A stretch of 64,000 nucleotides of DNA from CALZIK01 sp945787635 (GCA_947259725.1 CAMYNM010000001.1:744001-808000), one strand, 5' to 3'; shown: positions 52,293 through 61,441, counted from the stretch's first letter. The notes: generated by a model from the letters alone, not told the origin. Program-made: numbers and translations.

Positions 52293-54383
52293 ATGAGCCT
52301 CCCGAGAACCACCAGAAAACACATCGAGGCCCAGAACTTCGAAGCCGTCGAGGACGAATGGCTGACCCGCCTGGGCGAGGCTCCGCTCGACCTAAATTTC
52401 TTTTCGACCGCGGCGCGCGCTCTCGCCGCGAGTGGCGGCACCAACGTCGCTCGGCAACTGCTCGAACTGCTGGACGAAGAGCTGCGCTCGGAGGCGCTCT
52501 GGGAAGACCGGCTGAGGCTGCTCGAATCCACCGGAGAGATTTCCTTCGCCGCCGAGACCTTGAACGAGGAGGTCATCGCCACGCTCAACCAGGTGTATTC
52601 CGACAGCCAAGTCGTCGAGGTCATGATCGAACGGCTGGGGCTGCGCAAGGCGACCGACGACGTGGCCAAGATCTGGCAGCGAGTCAGACGCCTGCGCGGT
52701 GTGCTGGCCTACGACGTCGGTTCCATCGTCTCGATGGAGGGCAAGGGGGTCGGACGGGTGGTCGAGGTCAACGTCGAGCTCGAGAAGCTCAAGGTTGATT
52801 TCGAAAACCATCCCGGGCTGAGCATCGGCTTTGGGGCCGCGAGCAAGGTGCTCGAGCCGTTGGAAAGAGACCATTTCCTGCGGCGAAAGATCGAAAAGCC
52901 GGACGAGCTTCGGTCCCTCGCCGAGTCCGACCCTCCCGATCTGCTGCGCTTGATGCTCTCCAGCCAACCAGGTCAGACCGCCACTGAGATCAAGGCTTCC
53001 GTCAGCGGCCTGATCTCAGACAAGAGCTGGACCTCTTGGTGGTCGCGCGCTCGCGCCCATCCGCAGCTGGTGTCCTCCGGCAAGGGCACCAGACAAGCCT
53101 ACAGTTGGGCAGAAAGCACCGCGGCGGCGGGCGAAGAGGTTCGCGCCCAGTTCCAGAAAGCGGCCCTGGGGCAGAAACTCGAAATCCTCCAACGGGAGAG
53201 CAAGCGCAATCCCGAAACGGCCGCTGAGCTCGCCGGCCTTCTGGTCGAGGCCGCGATCGAACAAAGAAACACCAAGCCGAGTGTCGCCATCCGCATCCTC
53301 TCGGCCCTCGACAGATCAGGACTGAAGATCGACGTTCCGTTCGACATCGACGAGATCCTGCGCGACGCGAGCGACCCTACCGTCGTCGCGCGAGCGCTCG
53401 CTGATCGCAACCTGAGGCTCATGTGCCTGACCCGAGTCGCCGAGCTTCGGGACGATTGGACGCAGGTTTACGCCAACACGCTCAACACCGAGACCGACGG
53501 CCCGATCTTGAGCTTCCTGTTCGAGAAGCTCTGGGCGACGGTGCGCTCGGAGGCGGAAGAGATGGTCGACCGGATCTTGAGCCAACCCGCAAAGCGCCCC
53601 GCCGCCTTCATCTGGCTGATGCAGAACCTCGAGGGAAGCCCGTATTTCGGTGATCGCAATCCGGCTCGAGCTCTGGGACAGCTGCTGAGGGCCAAGAGCC
53701 TGCCCGACTTCTCCAAGTTCAAAGCTCCTCTCAAGCGGATCCTGGACGACGGTGCGGTCACCCACGCCTTGATCCAGAAACTCGAGCCGGATCACGCGGA
53801 GAGTGTCAAGGAGTTGTTCGAGAGAACCCCGCTGGAAGAGTACCTCCGCGACCGACTGCTCACCGCCTTGCATATGAAGTTCCCGGACCTTTCGACGGCG
53901 GTCTCGGACTCCTTGTACGCGACCTCCAAGGTCATCGACGAGAAACGGGCCGAGCTCAAGAACCTCCTGGAAGCCGAGATTCCCGCTAATCGCAAAGCGA
54001 TCGAAGAGGCTCGCGCTCACGGCGACCTGCGCGAGAACTTCGAGTACAAATCGGCTCGCCAGCGACACGAATACCTCTCCGCCCGAGTCAGCAACCTCGA
54101 GCGTGATCTGGCCCGTGCGCAGCCCATCTCGTTCGACCAGATCGACGACCAGGAGGTGCGAATCGGCGCCACGGTCCGGCTTTCGAGTGCCGACGGTCCC
54201 GATTCGAGCCGCGAGATCACGGTTCTCGGTCCCTGGGAGAGCAACCCCGACCTCGGCATCCTCTCCTACGAGTCCGAAGCCGGCGCGAACCTGCTCGGTA
54301 AGCGACTGGGCGACACGGTCGAGCTCGGACGCGACACCTGGAGGGTCGAGTCGATCGGGCCGTGGCAGCCGGACGAAGACTAG
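52293..54383 (+). CDS. Very large GreA/GreB-type protein
   Basis: A 696-residue protein; standard GreA is about 158 residues. The C-terminal 170 residues are GreA-like: the coiled coil with GDLRENFEYKSARQRHEYLSAR (compare GDLKENAEYHAA), which carries the acidic tip that works in the RNA polymerase secondary channel, then the globular domain ending in LGKRLGDTVELGRDTWRVESI. The first 520 residues are mostly helical, with a small beta segment around 140-190. Large GreA forms are known from Chlamydia and a few other phyla. ATG 52293 starts a leader of about 20 bases after TACCCT. Its TAG stop coincides with a CTAG repeat end. Confidence 0.85.
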   Translation: MSLPRTTRKHIEAQNFEAVEDEWLTRLGEAPLDLNFFSTAARALAASGGTNVARQLLELLDEELRSEALWEDRLRLLESTGEISFAAETLNEEVIATLNQVYSDSQVVEVMIERLGLRKATDDVAKIWQRVRRLRGVLAYDVGSIVSMEGKGVGRVVEVNVELEKLKVDFENHPGLSIGFGAASKVLEPLERDHFLRRKIEKPDELRSLAESDPPDLLRLMLSSQPGQTATEIKASVSGLISDKSWTSWWSRARAHPQLVSSGKGTRQAYSWAESTAAAGEEVRAQFQKAALGQKLEILQRESKRNPETAAELAGLLVEAAIEQRNTKPSVAIRILSALDRSGLKIDVPFDIDEILRDASDPTVVARALADRNLRLMCLTRVAELRDDWTQVYANTLNTETDGPILSFLFEKLWATVRSEAEEMVDRILSQPAKRPAAFIWLMQNLEGSPYFGDRNPARALGQLLRAKSLPDFSKFKAPLKRILDDGAVTHALIQKLEPDHAESVKELFERTPLEEYLRDRLLTALHMKFPDLSTAVSDSLYATSKVIDEKRAELKNLLEAEIPANRKAIEEARAHGDLRENFEYKSARQRHEYLSARVSNLERDLARAQPISFDQIDDQEVRIGATVRLSSADGPDSSREITVLGPWESNPDLGILSYESEAGANLLGKRLGDTVELGRDTWRVESIGPWQPDED

Positions 54384-54440
54384 CGTTCCGCGCGGCAAGT
54401 CCTTGGCGCCACCGAGCGCCGTGAGGCGCCCGGGCACTAG
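54380..54440. repeat. CTAG-bounded repeat supplying both stop codons
   Basis: A 61-base spacer that begins and ends with CTAG. The left CTAG contains the stop of the GreA gene (54381-54383); the right CTAG, read on the minus strand, contains the stop of the anti-sigma gene (54437-54439). The left end CTAGCGTTCCGCGCGGCAAG matches the repeat at 33860 at 17 of the first 20 positions, all differences being transitions. Confidence 0.6.
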
Positions 54441-55438
54441 GGGCGCGGATTCTCGGACGCCGGCGGAAAGACGACCTCGACGACCCGTTCGCGCAGGCGA
54501 AGCCGGACCCGACCGAGCTCTGCGAACGGCACGAGATCGGGATCGGGCGCTGCCGACCCGTCGCGCAGGTCCACCAACTCGGCTGCCGGCTCGCTGTCGA
54601 GCCCGCGCTCGACCCAGACTCCGTTCTGGCGCACAAAGACCCGGTCCGCGATCGAGCGAACCGGCGCCACCGCATCGGCGAAGGCCTCCAACCGCTCTTC
54701 GGCGACCTGCGGAGCGCTCGGCATCTGCGCCGCCGCCGCCTCGACCTCGCGACCGGGAGCCACCAACCCAGCGACCTCGGAGGCTCGCGATTCGGAACGC
54801 GCCGGCTCGAGCCCGTCCCGGTCCGCACGCACCGGCTCGAGCTTCGCGGCCAGATCCGTTTCCTCGGACGCGGTCGTCGACGCCAGCGCGTCGGCAGCGA
54901 CCGCTCGCTCCGCGGCCGGCTCGGAAAACGGCGCATCCGCCACGACCCGGCCCCCGGCCTCGCCATCGCGGCCGACCTCGTCCGCCGACTGATCTTTCAG
55001 CATCGCTCCGGTCTGCCGACCGACCTCACCTTCCTTGCTCTGTGCGGACGCCACGATCAACCGCGTCCGCCCTTCCTCTCGCTGCGCGAGCCCGTAGGAA
55101 AACAGGTAGAGAATCGCGCCCAGAGCCAGAACGACGGCGAACGCCGGAGCTAACACGGGCTGGCCAAGCCAGCGTTTCATCTTCCCCTCGAGATCGGGAC
55201 CCCGCACGTCCTCCAGGGCGGCGAGCCGAAGCCTGCGCTCCATCGCGATACCCAGAGTGGGCGGCGGCTCGACCGACTCGAGGCGCCGCACCCCAACGGC
55301 TACCACACGCAGGCCCTCGAGCGTGCGCTTGCACCTAGCGCACTCTTCGAGGTGGTTCTCGACCAGTCGGAGCTGTTTGACGGTGACCTCTTCGTCCAGA
55401 TAGCTCGATAGGAGCTCGATTGCCGGGTGTCCACTCAT
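54437..55438 (-). CDS. Zinc-finger (ZAS) anti-sigma factor
   Basis: A 333-residue single-pass membrane protein. The N-terminal ZAS domain has HLEECARC (about 29-36; HxxxCxxC) for zinc and sigma binding. A membrane helix lies near 100-120 (VLAPAFAVVLALGAILYLFSYGLA). The long periplasmic tail is rich in Ala, Glu and Arg and probably flexible, ending in a small domain of about 60 residues. The ATG at 55438 overlaps the sigma stop as ATGA; an in-frame start six codons earlier would lie inside the sigma gene. It should hold the RpoE-like factor inactive at the membrane. Confidence 0.9.
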   Translation of the reverse strand: MSGHPAIELLSSYLDEEVTVKQLRLVENHLEECARCKRTLEGLRVVAVGVRRLESVEPPPTLGIAMERRLRLAALEDVRGPDLEGKMKRWLGQPVLAPAFAVVLALGAILYLFSYGLAQREEGRTRLIVASAQSKEGEVGRQTGAMLKDQSADEVGRDGEAGGRVVADAPFSEPAAERAVAADALASTTASEETDLAAKLEPVRADRDGLEPARSESRASEVAGLVAPGREVEAAAAQMPSAPQVAEERLEAFADAVAPVRSIADRVFVRQNGVWVERGLDSEPAAELVDLRDGSAAPDPDLVPFAELGRVRLRLRERVVEVVFPPASENPRP

Positions 55439-56010
55439 ATCCGTGTCTCCAGCCACTGCCGCACTTGTTCGCGTCCCCGCGCGATGCGGGAGCGTACGGT
55501 CCCGATCCGAACGCCCAGGATCTGGGCGATCTCCGCGTACGACATGTCTTCGAAGTCTCTCAACAGCACCGCCTCTCGATAATGCGCCGGAAGCTCTTCG
55601 AGCCCGGCCCGCACCGCCTCCGAGAGATCTGTCGCGACCGCTCGCTCTTCGGGCGACCGCTTCCCGTCACTCTCACGCTCCAGGCGCGCCTCGCCGTCAT
55701 CCACCTGGCGTGCGGCGCGCTGGCCGCGCTTGCGCAATCGGGTGTTGCTGCAATTGATGGCGATCCGGTAGATCCAGGTCTTGAGCGACGACTTGCCTTT
55801 GAATTTCTTCAGGTGACGGTAGGCCCGAACAAAGGTCTCCTGCGTGATGTCCTCGGCGTCGGCCGGGTTGCCGCTCATTCTGAGGGCCAGGTTGTAGACC
55901 ATGGTTTCGAACTGCCGGTAGAGCTCGCCGAACGCCTCGGCGTCTCCCTGCCGATGACGCTCCAGGAGCCTGGTCTCGTCTCTCAAGCTCGCTGATGCCG
56001 TCAGTGTCAT
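55435..56010 (-). CDS. ECF RNA polymerase sigma factor (RpoE-like)
   Basis: A 191-residue group 4 sigma factor. Region 2 has NPADAEDITQETFVRAYRHL and SLKTWIYRIAINCSNTRLRK; region 4 has AHYREAVLLRDFEDMSYAEIAQILGVRIGTVRSRIARGRE. I place the start at ATG 56010 rather than 56049, because a sigma-E-like promoter has its -10 only three bases before 56049, so the mRNA would begin inside that codon. No strong Shine-Dalgarno is present at 56010. It overlaps the anti-sigma gene by four bases. Its own promoter matches the class it should recognise, which suggests autoregulation. Confidence 0.93.
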   Translation of the reverse strand: MTLTASASLRDETRLLERHRQGDAEAFGELYRQFETMVYNLALRMSGNPADAEDITQETFVRAYRHLKKFKGKSSLKTWIYRIAINCSNTRLRKRGQRAARQVDDGEARLERESDGKRSPEERAVATDLSEAVRAGLEELPAHYREAVLLRDFEDMSYAEIAQILGVRIGTVRSRIARGREQVRQWLETRI

Positions 56011-56052
56011 GGGCCGGTTGTCGCGATGTCTCCGCCGGTCGCCTCCCATAGA

Positions 56053-56080
56053 TGAGACTCAGGATCGCACGAAAAGTTCC
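56053..56080 (-). promoter_or_regulatory. Sigma-E-like promoter of the ECF sigma gene
   Basis: GGAACTT (56080-56074), 16 bases, TCTCA (56057-56053) on the minus strand. This matches the GGAACTT-N16-TCnnA pattern of RpoE-dependent promoters closely and lies directly before the sigma gene. Confidence 0.65.
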
Positions 56081-56090
56081 CGCTCGGACA

Positions 56091-57863
56091 CTATCGGGCG
56101 GTGGTCGCGGCCAAAAGGCCCGCCGGCGGGCTTCCGTCGCCGTAGTAGGCGATGATCCCGTCGACGATCGCTTCGGCGACCTCCTGCCGGAAGGCTCGAG
56201 TCTGAATCAGCGCGCGGTCCTCGGGGTTCGCGAGATTACAGATCTCGAGCAGGACCTTGGCCGGCACCGCGTTGTAGCGCAGAACCGCCGGCACCCACTC
56301 GCGCCGATTGCGCACCACCTTGTCGCGCACCGGCTTGTCCGGATGCACCGCCATTCCCCGATCCTCGAGCGCGTGGATCAGGCTCTCGGCCAGACCGCGC
56401 GACAGACCTTCGCTCTTGACTCGCTCCTGCTCGCTGAACCTCACCTCGGGCTGCTCGCGGACCTCCCGCCGCGACGCGTAGGCGATACCTTCGCGGCGGT
56501 AGCTGCCCTTGCCGTACCTGGCACCCGGAATGTAGGCCATCCCGCCACGCAGCGACGGGTGTAAAGAGTCGGCGTGAATGGAAAGAAACACCGCCTTCTC
56601 GGGGTCGCCGGAACCCTTCAAGGTCTCGCGCAGAAAACTATTCGCCAGGTACCAGCGCAGATGGAGTCCGATCGTCGAGTCCTCGATCAGGTAACGAGGG
56701 TTGGTCAGCACCGTGTGCTGCCGAGACGCCGGCAGGACGTCCCGGTCTCGCGCCTCGTGACTCGCGCCGTCACGCACCGTCGGCTTGACCACCGCCGCGG
56801 TCCTGGCTTCGAGCAGGTCCTTGACCCTGACCATGACGTCGTAGACGTAGAGGCTCTCCCAGACGTCGCCGTACGACGCGCCCACGTCCGAGCCTCCGTG
56901 CCCCGAGTCCAGCACCACTGTGATGCCGGCGAGCTGCCGCGCGGTGACGCTATTGCGATACTGCGAGCTGGCAACTCGCCCTGCCTCGTACTCGCGGCGG
57001 CGAGGCTCGTTAGCCGGTAGAAACTCGGGCTCGAGCAACTCGAACGGAATCTTGACCTTGTATCCGACCGGAATCGCGGTCATCCGATCGATCCCGCTTC
57101 GCTTGGCGATGGTTTGCGCGAGAGCATTGACGTCGTCCGCGTAGAGGCTTCCGGTGAACCGAACGACGACGCTCGAGTAGAGCGCCTCGCCGGGCTTGAG
57201 GCGATACACCGCGTAGTCACCGCCCGCGTCCCGGTCGTATTCCAGATAGAAAGGCGATTCCGGAGGCAGGGCCGATCGAAGCGCCGGCCGCAGCAGCCTC
57301 GCCGGAATCAGCAGACTCTGGCCGGCGGGCAGCTCGTCGTCAGCGAGCCGATTCGCCACCCGAATCGCCCGGTAGTTGTCGCCGCGGCCGGTGAACCACT
57401 CGGCCACGTGCCACAGGCTCGGCCGGCCGTAGGTCTCCGGCCGGCCGACCTCGTGGTACCAGCCGCTGGCCGCCGGATAGTCGTGGCCGAAGAGCGCCCG
57501 GACGACTCGCAGCTGCCATTCCGGACGCAACGCCGCAAACGGGATCTTGTACCGCTTGCCGGAGAGCAGGCTGCTCACACCGCCGTTGTTTTTCGATACC
57601 AGCTCGACGCGCTCGCGCTCTCCACAGAAGCGAAGCGTGAAGCCGAGCAGACCTTCACCGCGGTGAGGCTCGGCCTCGAGCACCAGAGCGCGCTCCGGCG
57701 TGAGCGCGGCAACCACGCCCTTCTCGATGGCCGCGCGCTGCGTCGTAGCGGCCGCCATCGAGGGCAACGCGACGAGCGCCAGGCCAACCGCCATGGCATG
57801 GCGGCGGATCTTGGATAGCCGGCGAAGAAAAAGTCTTTGCCGGTCGATATTTAGAGGTGGCAT
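56091..57863 (-). CDS. Exported N-acetylmuramoyl-L-alanine amidase (Amidase_3)
   Basis: A 590-residue exported amidase that cuts the MurNAc-L-Ala bond in peptidoglycan. A signal or anchor (about 24-42) is followed by about 260 residues with LysM-like segments (for example DNYRAIRVANRLADDELPAGQSLLIPARLLRP). The catalytic domain (about 310-590) has VLDSGHGGSDVGA, a Glu in DVWESLY, and FLSIHADSLHP as the zinc ligands, ending with a conserved VLLEICNLANPEDRALI. The family cleaves septal wall in division. The start at 57863 follows a good promoter with a leader of about five bases. Confidence 0.9.
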   Translation of the reverse strand: MPPLNIDRQRLFLRRLSKIRRHAMAVGLALVALPSMAAATTQRAAIEKGVVAALTPERALVLEAEPHRGEGLLGFTLRFCGERERVELVSKNNGGVSSLLSGKRYKIPFAALRPEWQLRVVRALFGHDYPAASGWYHEVGRPETYGRPSLWHVAEWFTGRGDNYRAIRVANRLADDELPAGQSLLIPARLLRPALRSALPPESPFYLEYDRDAGGDYAVYRLKPGEALYSSVVVRFTGSLYADDVNALAQTIAKRSGIDRMTAIPVGYKVKIPFELLEPEFLPANEPRRREYEAGRVASSQYRNSVTARQLAGITVVLDSGHGGSDVGASYGDVWESLYVYDVMVRVKDLLEARTAAVVKPTVRDGASHEARDRDVLPASRQHTVLTNPRYLIEDSTIGLHLRWYLANSFLRETLKGSGDPEKAVFLSIHADSLHPSLRGGMAYIPGARYGKGSYRREGIAYASRREVREQPEVRFSEQERVKSEGLSRGLAESLIHALEDRGMAVHPDKPVRDKVVRNRREWVPAVLRYNAVPAKVLLEICNLANPEDRALIQTRAFRQEVAEAIVDGIIAYYGDGSPPAGLLAATTAR

Positions 57864-57874
57864 CCTCGAACGAA

Positions 57875-57904
57875 ATTGTAGTCCCTGCGGGAGCATCGGG
57901 GCAA
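57875..57904 (-). promoter_or_regulatory. Sigma-70-type promoter of the amidase gene
   Basis: TTGCCC (57904-57899), 18 bases, TACAAT (57880-57875), with the ATG at 57863 eleven bases beyond the -10. The mRNA would start about five bases before the start codon. Confidence 0.65.
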
Positions 57905-57948
57905 ATCGGAGACCTCCAGCCGCGAACCTGCCACAATCGCGCCTCGGC

Positions 57949-59235
57949 ATGGAAACCTCCCCACGCGACCGAATCCTGCGGCATCCGCTCGCTACCGCAA
58001 CCGTCGAAGCGGCTGGAGGGCTTGCCCGGCACGCGGTCGGCGGCACGGTGCGGGACGCGCTGCTGGGGTTCGAGACCCGAGATCTCGACATCTCGGTCGC
58101 AGAAAGCGGCGAAGCACTGGCTAAGAGCATCGCCCGGGCCGTGGCCGGGACCGCAATCGCGCTGGGCGGAGACCGGTTCTCGTCCTACCGGGTCGTCGCC
58201 GGAGCTCATCACGTCGATATCTGGGACCGTCGGGGCGGGAGCCTCCGCGCGGATCTCGCGCGCCGGGATCTCACCATCAACTCGATCGCCTGCGATCTGG
58301 CCGGCGGCGATCTCGACGACCCCTTCGGCGGTCGCTCCGACCTCGGCAGCCGGATCCTTCGCGCCACCCGCCTCGACTGCTTCGAGCGCGACCCGTTGCG
58401 AGTGCTGCGGCTCGCCCGGTTTCATCACACGCTCGCGAACTTCGAAATCGACCTCGACACGGTAGCCGCCGCTCGTACTGCCTGCCCGAACCTCTCCGAG
58501 GTCGCGGTCGAGCGGATCCGCGACGAGCTCGGCCAGATTCTCTCAGTGCCCCCGACCAGCCGTGCCTTCGGATCGCTCGAGGGCCTCGGCGCCCTGACCG
58601 TCGTGTTCCCGGAAGCGCAGCCTCAAACTCTGCTCGCGCAGGCCGAGCGGCTCGATCGTGCATCTGGCACGGCAGAGGGCAAAGACCGGCTGCTCGCCGC
58701 CCTGGCCCTCCTGATCGCCTCGGATGCGAAGGCGCCACAGAACCAGGCATCCGTCGAAGACCGGGCCGCGAGCCTCGCGTCCGACTTTGAACGCCGAGGG
58801 CTCGCGACCCGGGAGACCTCCCGACGAGCCGCCCGGCTCGCCACCGCGCGCCTTCCCGAGAACGACGATCAGCGCCGATTCTTCCTGGCGGCTCACGGCG
58901 ACAGGTGGCCGATGGCTGTCGCCGTTGCAACGGCTCGAGATGCAACGCCCCTCGACCGGACCGAAGCGATCCTTGCAGCGCTAGAGCGGCTCGCCGAGAT
59001 CCATCCTGAGCTTCTCTTGCTTACCACCCCGCTACTCGACGGTCACGAGACCGCCGGCATTCTCGGCGTGGCACCCGGTCCCGAGGTGGGCGAGGCCTTG
59101 CGCGCGCTCGTTCGGCAACAGATTCTGGGCCGGATCCACTCGCCGGACGAGGCGCGGGACTACCTGCGCAAGCGCGTCGAGAAGACGGGCGAGTACTCTG
59201 CCGCTACTTGGTCGGCGCCAGCAGACGCTGATTGA
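57949..59235 (+). CDS. CCA tRNA nucleotidyltransferase / poly(A) polymerase family
   Basis: A 428-residue class II nucleotidyltransferase. GGTVRDALLGFETRDLDISV (22-41) has the GGxVRD motif and the catalytic DxD pair (Asp37, Asp39). DLARRDLTINSIACDL is the third-Asp region, and PLRVLRLARFHHTL the nucleotide-binding ERxxRxxR-like element. A helical C-terminal part of 200 residues fits CCA-adding or poly(A) enzymes; I cannot tell them apart by eye. The tRNA-Pro in this window already encodes CCA, so the enzyme may repair ends. Its last 32 bases overlap the end of the converging pilT gene. Confidence 0.88.
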   Translation: METSPRDRILRHPLATATVEAAGGLARHAVGGTVRDALLGFETRDLDISVAESGEALAKSIARAVAGTAIALGGDRFSSYRVVAGAHHVDIWDRRGGSLRADLARRDLTINSIACDLAGGDLDDPFGGRSDLGSRILRATRLDCFERDPLRVLRLARFHHTLANFEIDLDTVAAARTACPNLSEVAVERIRDELGQILSVPPTSRAFGSLEGLGALTVVFPEAQPQTLLAQAERLDRASGTAEGKDRLLAALALLIASDAKAPQNQASVEDRAASLASDFERRGLATRETSRRAARLATARLPENDDQRRFFLAAHGDRWPMAVAVATARDATPLDRTEAILAALERLAEIHPELLLLTTPLLDGHETAGILGVAPGPEVGEALRALVRQQILGRIHSPDEARDYLRKRVEKTGEYSAATWSAPADAD

Positions 59236-60664
59236 GCTCTCGAATCCGTTCTGAGAGCTTGTCGATCTTCTGCTGGGCTTCCTGGCGCAACCGGTTGTAT
59301 TCGCTGGTGAGCTGCGTCTGCTGTTGACTGATCTCTTCCATCTGGGCCTGAGCAGCGGCCACGGCCTCGTCTTTGTCCTCGAGGGTTTTTTCGAGCTCGG
59401 CCAGCCGGTTGTCCCTCTCGGCGAGCTGCAGCTTTTGTTTCTCTTCCTGTTCCTCGTACAGCTTCTTGAACTGTTGGAGCTCGGTGATCTGCGAAAAATC
59501 GGCGGTAGATGGGCTCATGTCGTCTCCGGCGTCTTCGAGTTTCGGGAACATCTTGCGTAGTTTGAGGGAGAGATCCTCCGCGTCAGGCGACTGATTCATT
59601 GCTTCGTCGAGCGAGATCGTTCCGTGCACCATCAGCGACAGCAACGACTGATTCATCGACTGCATCCGGTAGTAGGACACCGACGACTCGATTTCCTCGA
59701 GCAGCGGCTCGGTCTCACCTTGCTCGATCAGGTCGCAGATCCTCGGGCTCGCTCGCATGATCTCGAGAGCCGGGACTTGTCCTTGTCCGTCCTGCCTTGC
59801 AACCAGCTTCATCGAGATGACGGCCGTGACGACCTGAGACAGCTGAAGCCGGACCTGGCGCTGCTGGTCGCCCGGGAAAGTGTCGAGAATGCGATCGATC
59901 GACTGCGCGGCGCTATTGGTGTGGAGAGTCGAGAACACCAAGTGGCCGGTCTCGGCCGCAGTGATCACGGTGCTGACGGTTTCGGGATCCCGCATCTCAC
60001 CCACGAGGATCACGTCCGGATCCTGCCGCAACGCGTTGCGCAGAGCCTCCGGAAAGCTCGTCGTATCGGTCCCGACCTGACGCTGCGAGACCGTGGCCAC
60101 GTCGTCCGCGAACAAGAACTCGACGGGGTCCTCGATCGTGATGACGTGGATCGGTCGTTGCGCCAGAACGTACTTCATCATCGCGGCCAGCGTGGTGGAC
60201 TTGCCGCTTCCGGTCGGACCGGTCACCAGAACCAGGCCTGACCTGATGTGAGTCAGCTCGAGCAGAACGTCTGGAAGCTGCAACTCCTCGAGGCTTTGAA
60301 TCTCGAAGGGGATTCTGCGGAAAACCGCCGCCAGCGATCCGCGCTGACGAAATACGTTGCCCCGAAACCTGGCCAACCCGGGGACACCGTAGCCGACGTC
60401 GACCGACATCTTCTCGAGCAGTTGGGTCTTTTGCACCGGGCTCAGAATCGCCGTGACCATGTCGGTGATGATCTCAGTCGGGACCGGCTCGGAATCCACC
60501 GGTATCAGCTTCCCGTGCACCCGCAACAACGGCGGCCGCATCGGCCGCAAATGCAGGTCCGAGGCACCCTTGTCGGTCATCAACCGGAGCAACTGATCGA
60601 GATGAGCCTTCGCACCGGGCACCGGACGCGCGCTGCTTTGTCGTTGTCCGAAGGGCTCTTTCAT
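59204..60664 (-). CDS. pilT: PilT-type pilus retraction ATPase with coiled-coil tail
   Basis: A 486-residue secretion ATPase. Walker A GPTGSGKST (149-157), Asp box VITIEDPVEF, Walker B DVILVGEMRDPET and His box HLVFSTLHTNSAAQSIDRI are all intact. The PAS-like N-terminal domain begins ASDLHLRPMRPPLLRVHG. PilT depolymerises the type IV pilus for twitching. Standard PilT ends near residue 350-370; here about 95 extra residues (about 392-486) rich in Glu, Gln and Lys form a predicted long coiled coil (QFKKLYEEQEEKQKLQLAERDNRLAELEK). No pilin or pil assembly gene is adjacent. Confidence 0.93.
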   Translation of the reverse strand: MKEPFGQRQSSARPVPGAKAHLDQLLRLMTDKGASDLHLRPMRPPLLRVHGKLIPVDSEPVPTEIITDMVTAILSPVQKTQLLEKMSVDVGYGVPGLARFRGNVFRQRGSLAAVFRRIPFEIQSLEELQLPDVLLELTHIRSGLVLVTGPTGSGKSTTLAAMMKYVLAQRPIHVITIEDPVEFLFADDVATVSQRQVGTDTTSFPEALRNALRQDPDVILVGEMRDPETVSTVITAAETGHLVFSTLHTNSAAQSIDRILDTFPGDQQRQVRLQLSQVVTAVISMKLVARQDGQGQVPALEIMRASPRICDLIEQGETEPLLEEIESSVSYYRMQSMNQSLLSLMVHGTISLDEAMNQSPDAEDLSLKLRKMFPKLEDAGDDMSPSTADFSQITELQQFKKLYEEQEEKQKLQLAERDNRLAELEKTLEDKDEAVAAAQAQMEEISQQQTQLTSEYNRLRQEAQQKIDKLSERIRELNQRLLAPTK

Positions 60665-60814
60665 TGCGTTCTTGGCGGTTTCTCGCAGTCGAGGTCCTCG
60701 ACCGTCGAACCCTAGGTTGTCGCATCGGCGCGGCCCTCGGCTATGGCCTTCTCCATACTGACGAGCCCCGCCCTACCGGCCCATCGTAGCGCAAAGTCCA
60801 GCCCCAGAGTCGCC

Positions 60815-61435
60815 TCAGAACCTGCGCATCAGGCCCACGACGATGCCTTGAATGCGCACATCCCCGGCCGGCACGTGGATCGGTGCCATGGTGTGGTTGG
60901 CCGGCTGGAGGCGCACTTGCGCCCCTTCGGGGTAGAACCGCTTGAGCGTCGCATCGCTACCCACCAGGGCCACCACCATCTCTCCGGTAGTGGCGGCCTC
61001 CCTGCGCTGCACGACTACCAGATCTCCGTCGTGGATACCCTCGTCGATCATCGAGTCTCCCCGCACCTTGAGCACGAAGTGACTGTCGCCGTTGCCGCTG
61101 CTCAGGAGATGATGTGGAACGTCCACCCGGTCGTGGTCAGCCACCGCCTCGATCGGCTGGCCGGCCGCGATCAGGCCTAGAAACGGAAGCTGACACAAGC
61201 CTTCCACCTCCTCCGAATCCGGTCGAGCCAACTCGACGCCACGCTTCTGGTTCCAGTGTCGCCTCAAGAAGCCCTTCTCCTCGAGCAGCCTGAGGTGCTT
61301 GTTGACCGTGCCGTACGACGAGTAACCGAAGCGTTCGCAGATCTCGCGATGGGTCGGTGATACGCCTCGTCGGTCGATGGATTCGCCGATGAAATCGAGG
61401 ATCTGTTTCTGGCGTTCCGTAAGGTATTTGGCCAT
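60815..61435 (-). CDS. lexA: LexA repressor
   Basis: A 206-residue SOS repressor. The N-terminal winged helix is followed by an S24 domain: the self-cleavage site is Ala91-Gly92 in LIAAGQP, the nucleophile Ser128 (GDSMID) and the base Lys165 (TLKRFY). The recognition helix reads GYSSYGTVNKHL and differs from the SRNAAEEHL-type helices of proteobacteria, so the operator sequence is likely different. The ATG is leaderless behind TTGACT-N18-TAGGAT. I could not find an obvious inverted repeat operator in its promoter. Confidence 0.94.
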   Translation of the reverse strand: MAKYLTERQKQILDFIGESIDRRGVSPTHREICERFGYSSYGTVNKHLRLLEEKGFLRRHWNQKRGVELARPDSEEVEGLCQLPFLGLIAAGQPIEAVADHDRVDVPHHLLSSGNGDSHFVLKVRGDSMIDEGIHDGDLVVVQRREAATTGEMVVALVGSDATLKRFYPEGAQVRLQPANHTMAPIHVPAGDVRIQGIVVGLMRRF

Positions 61436-61441
61436 GAACCG

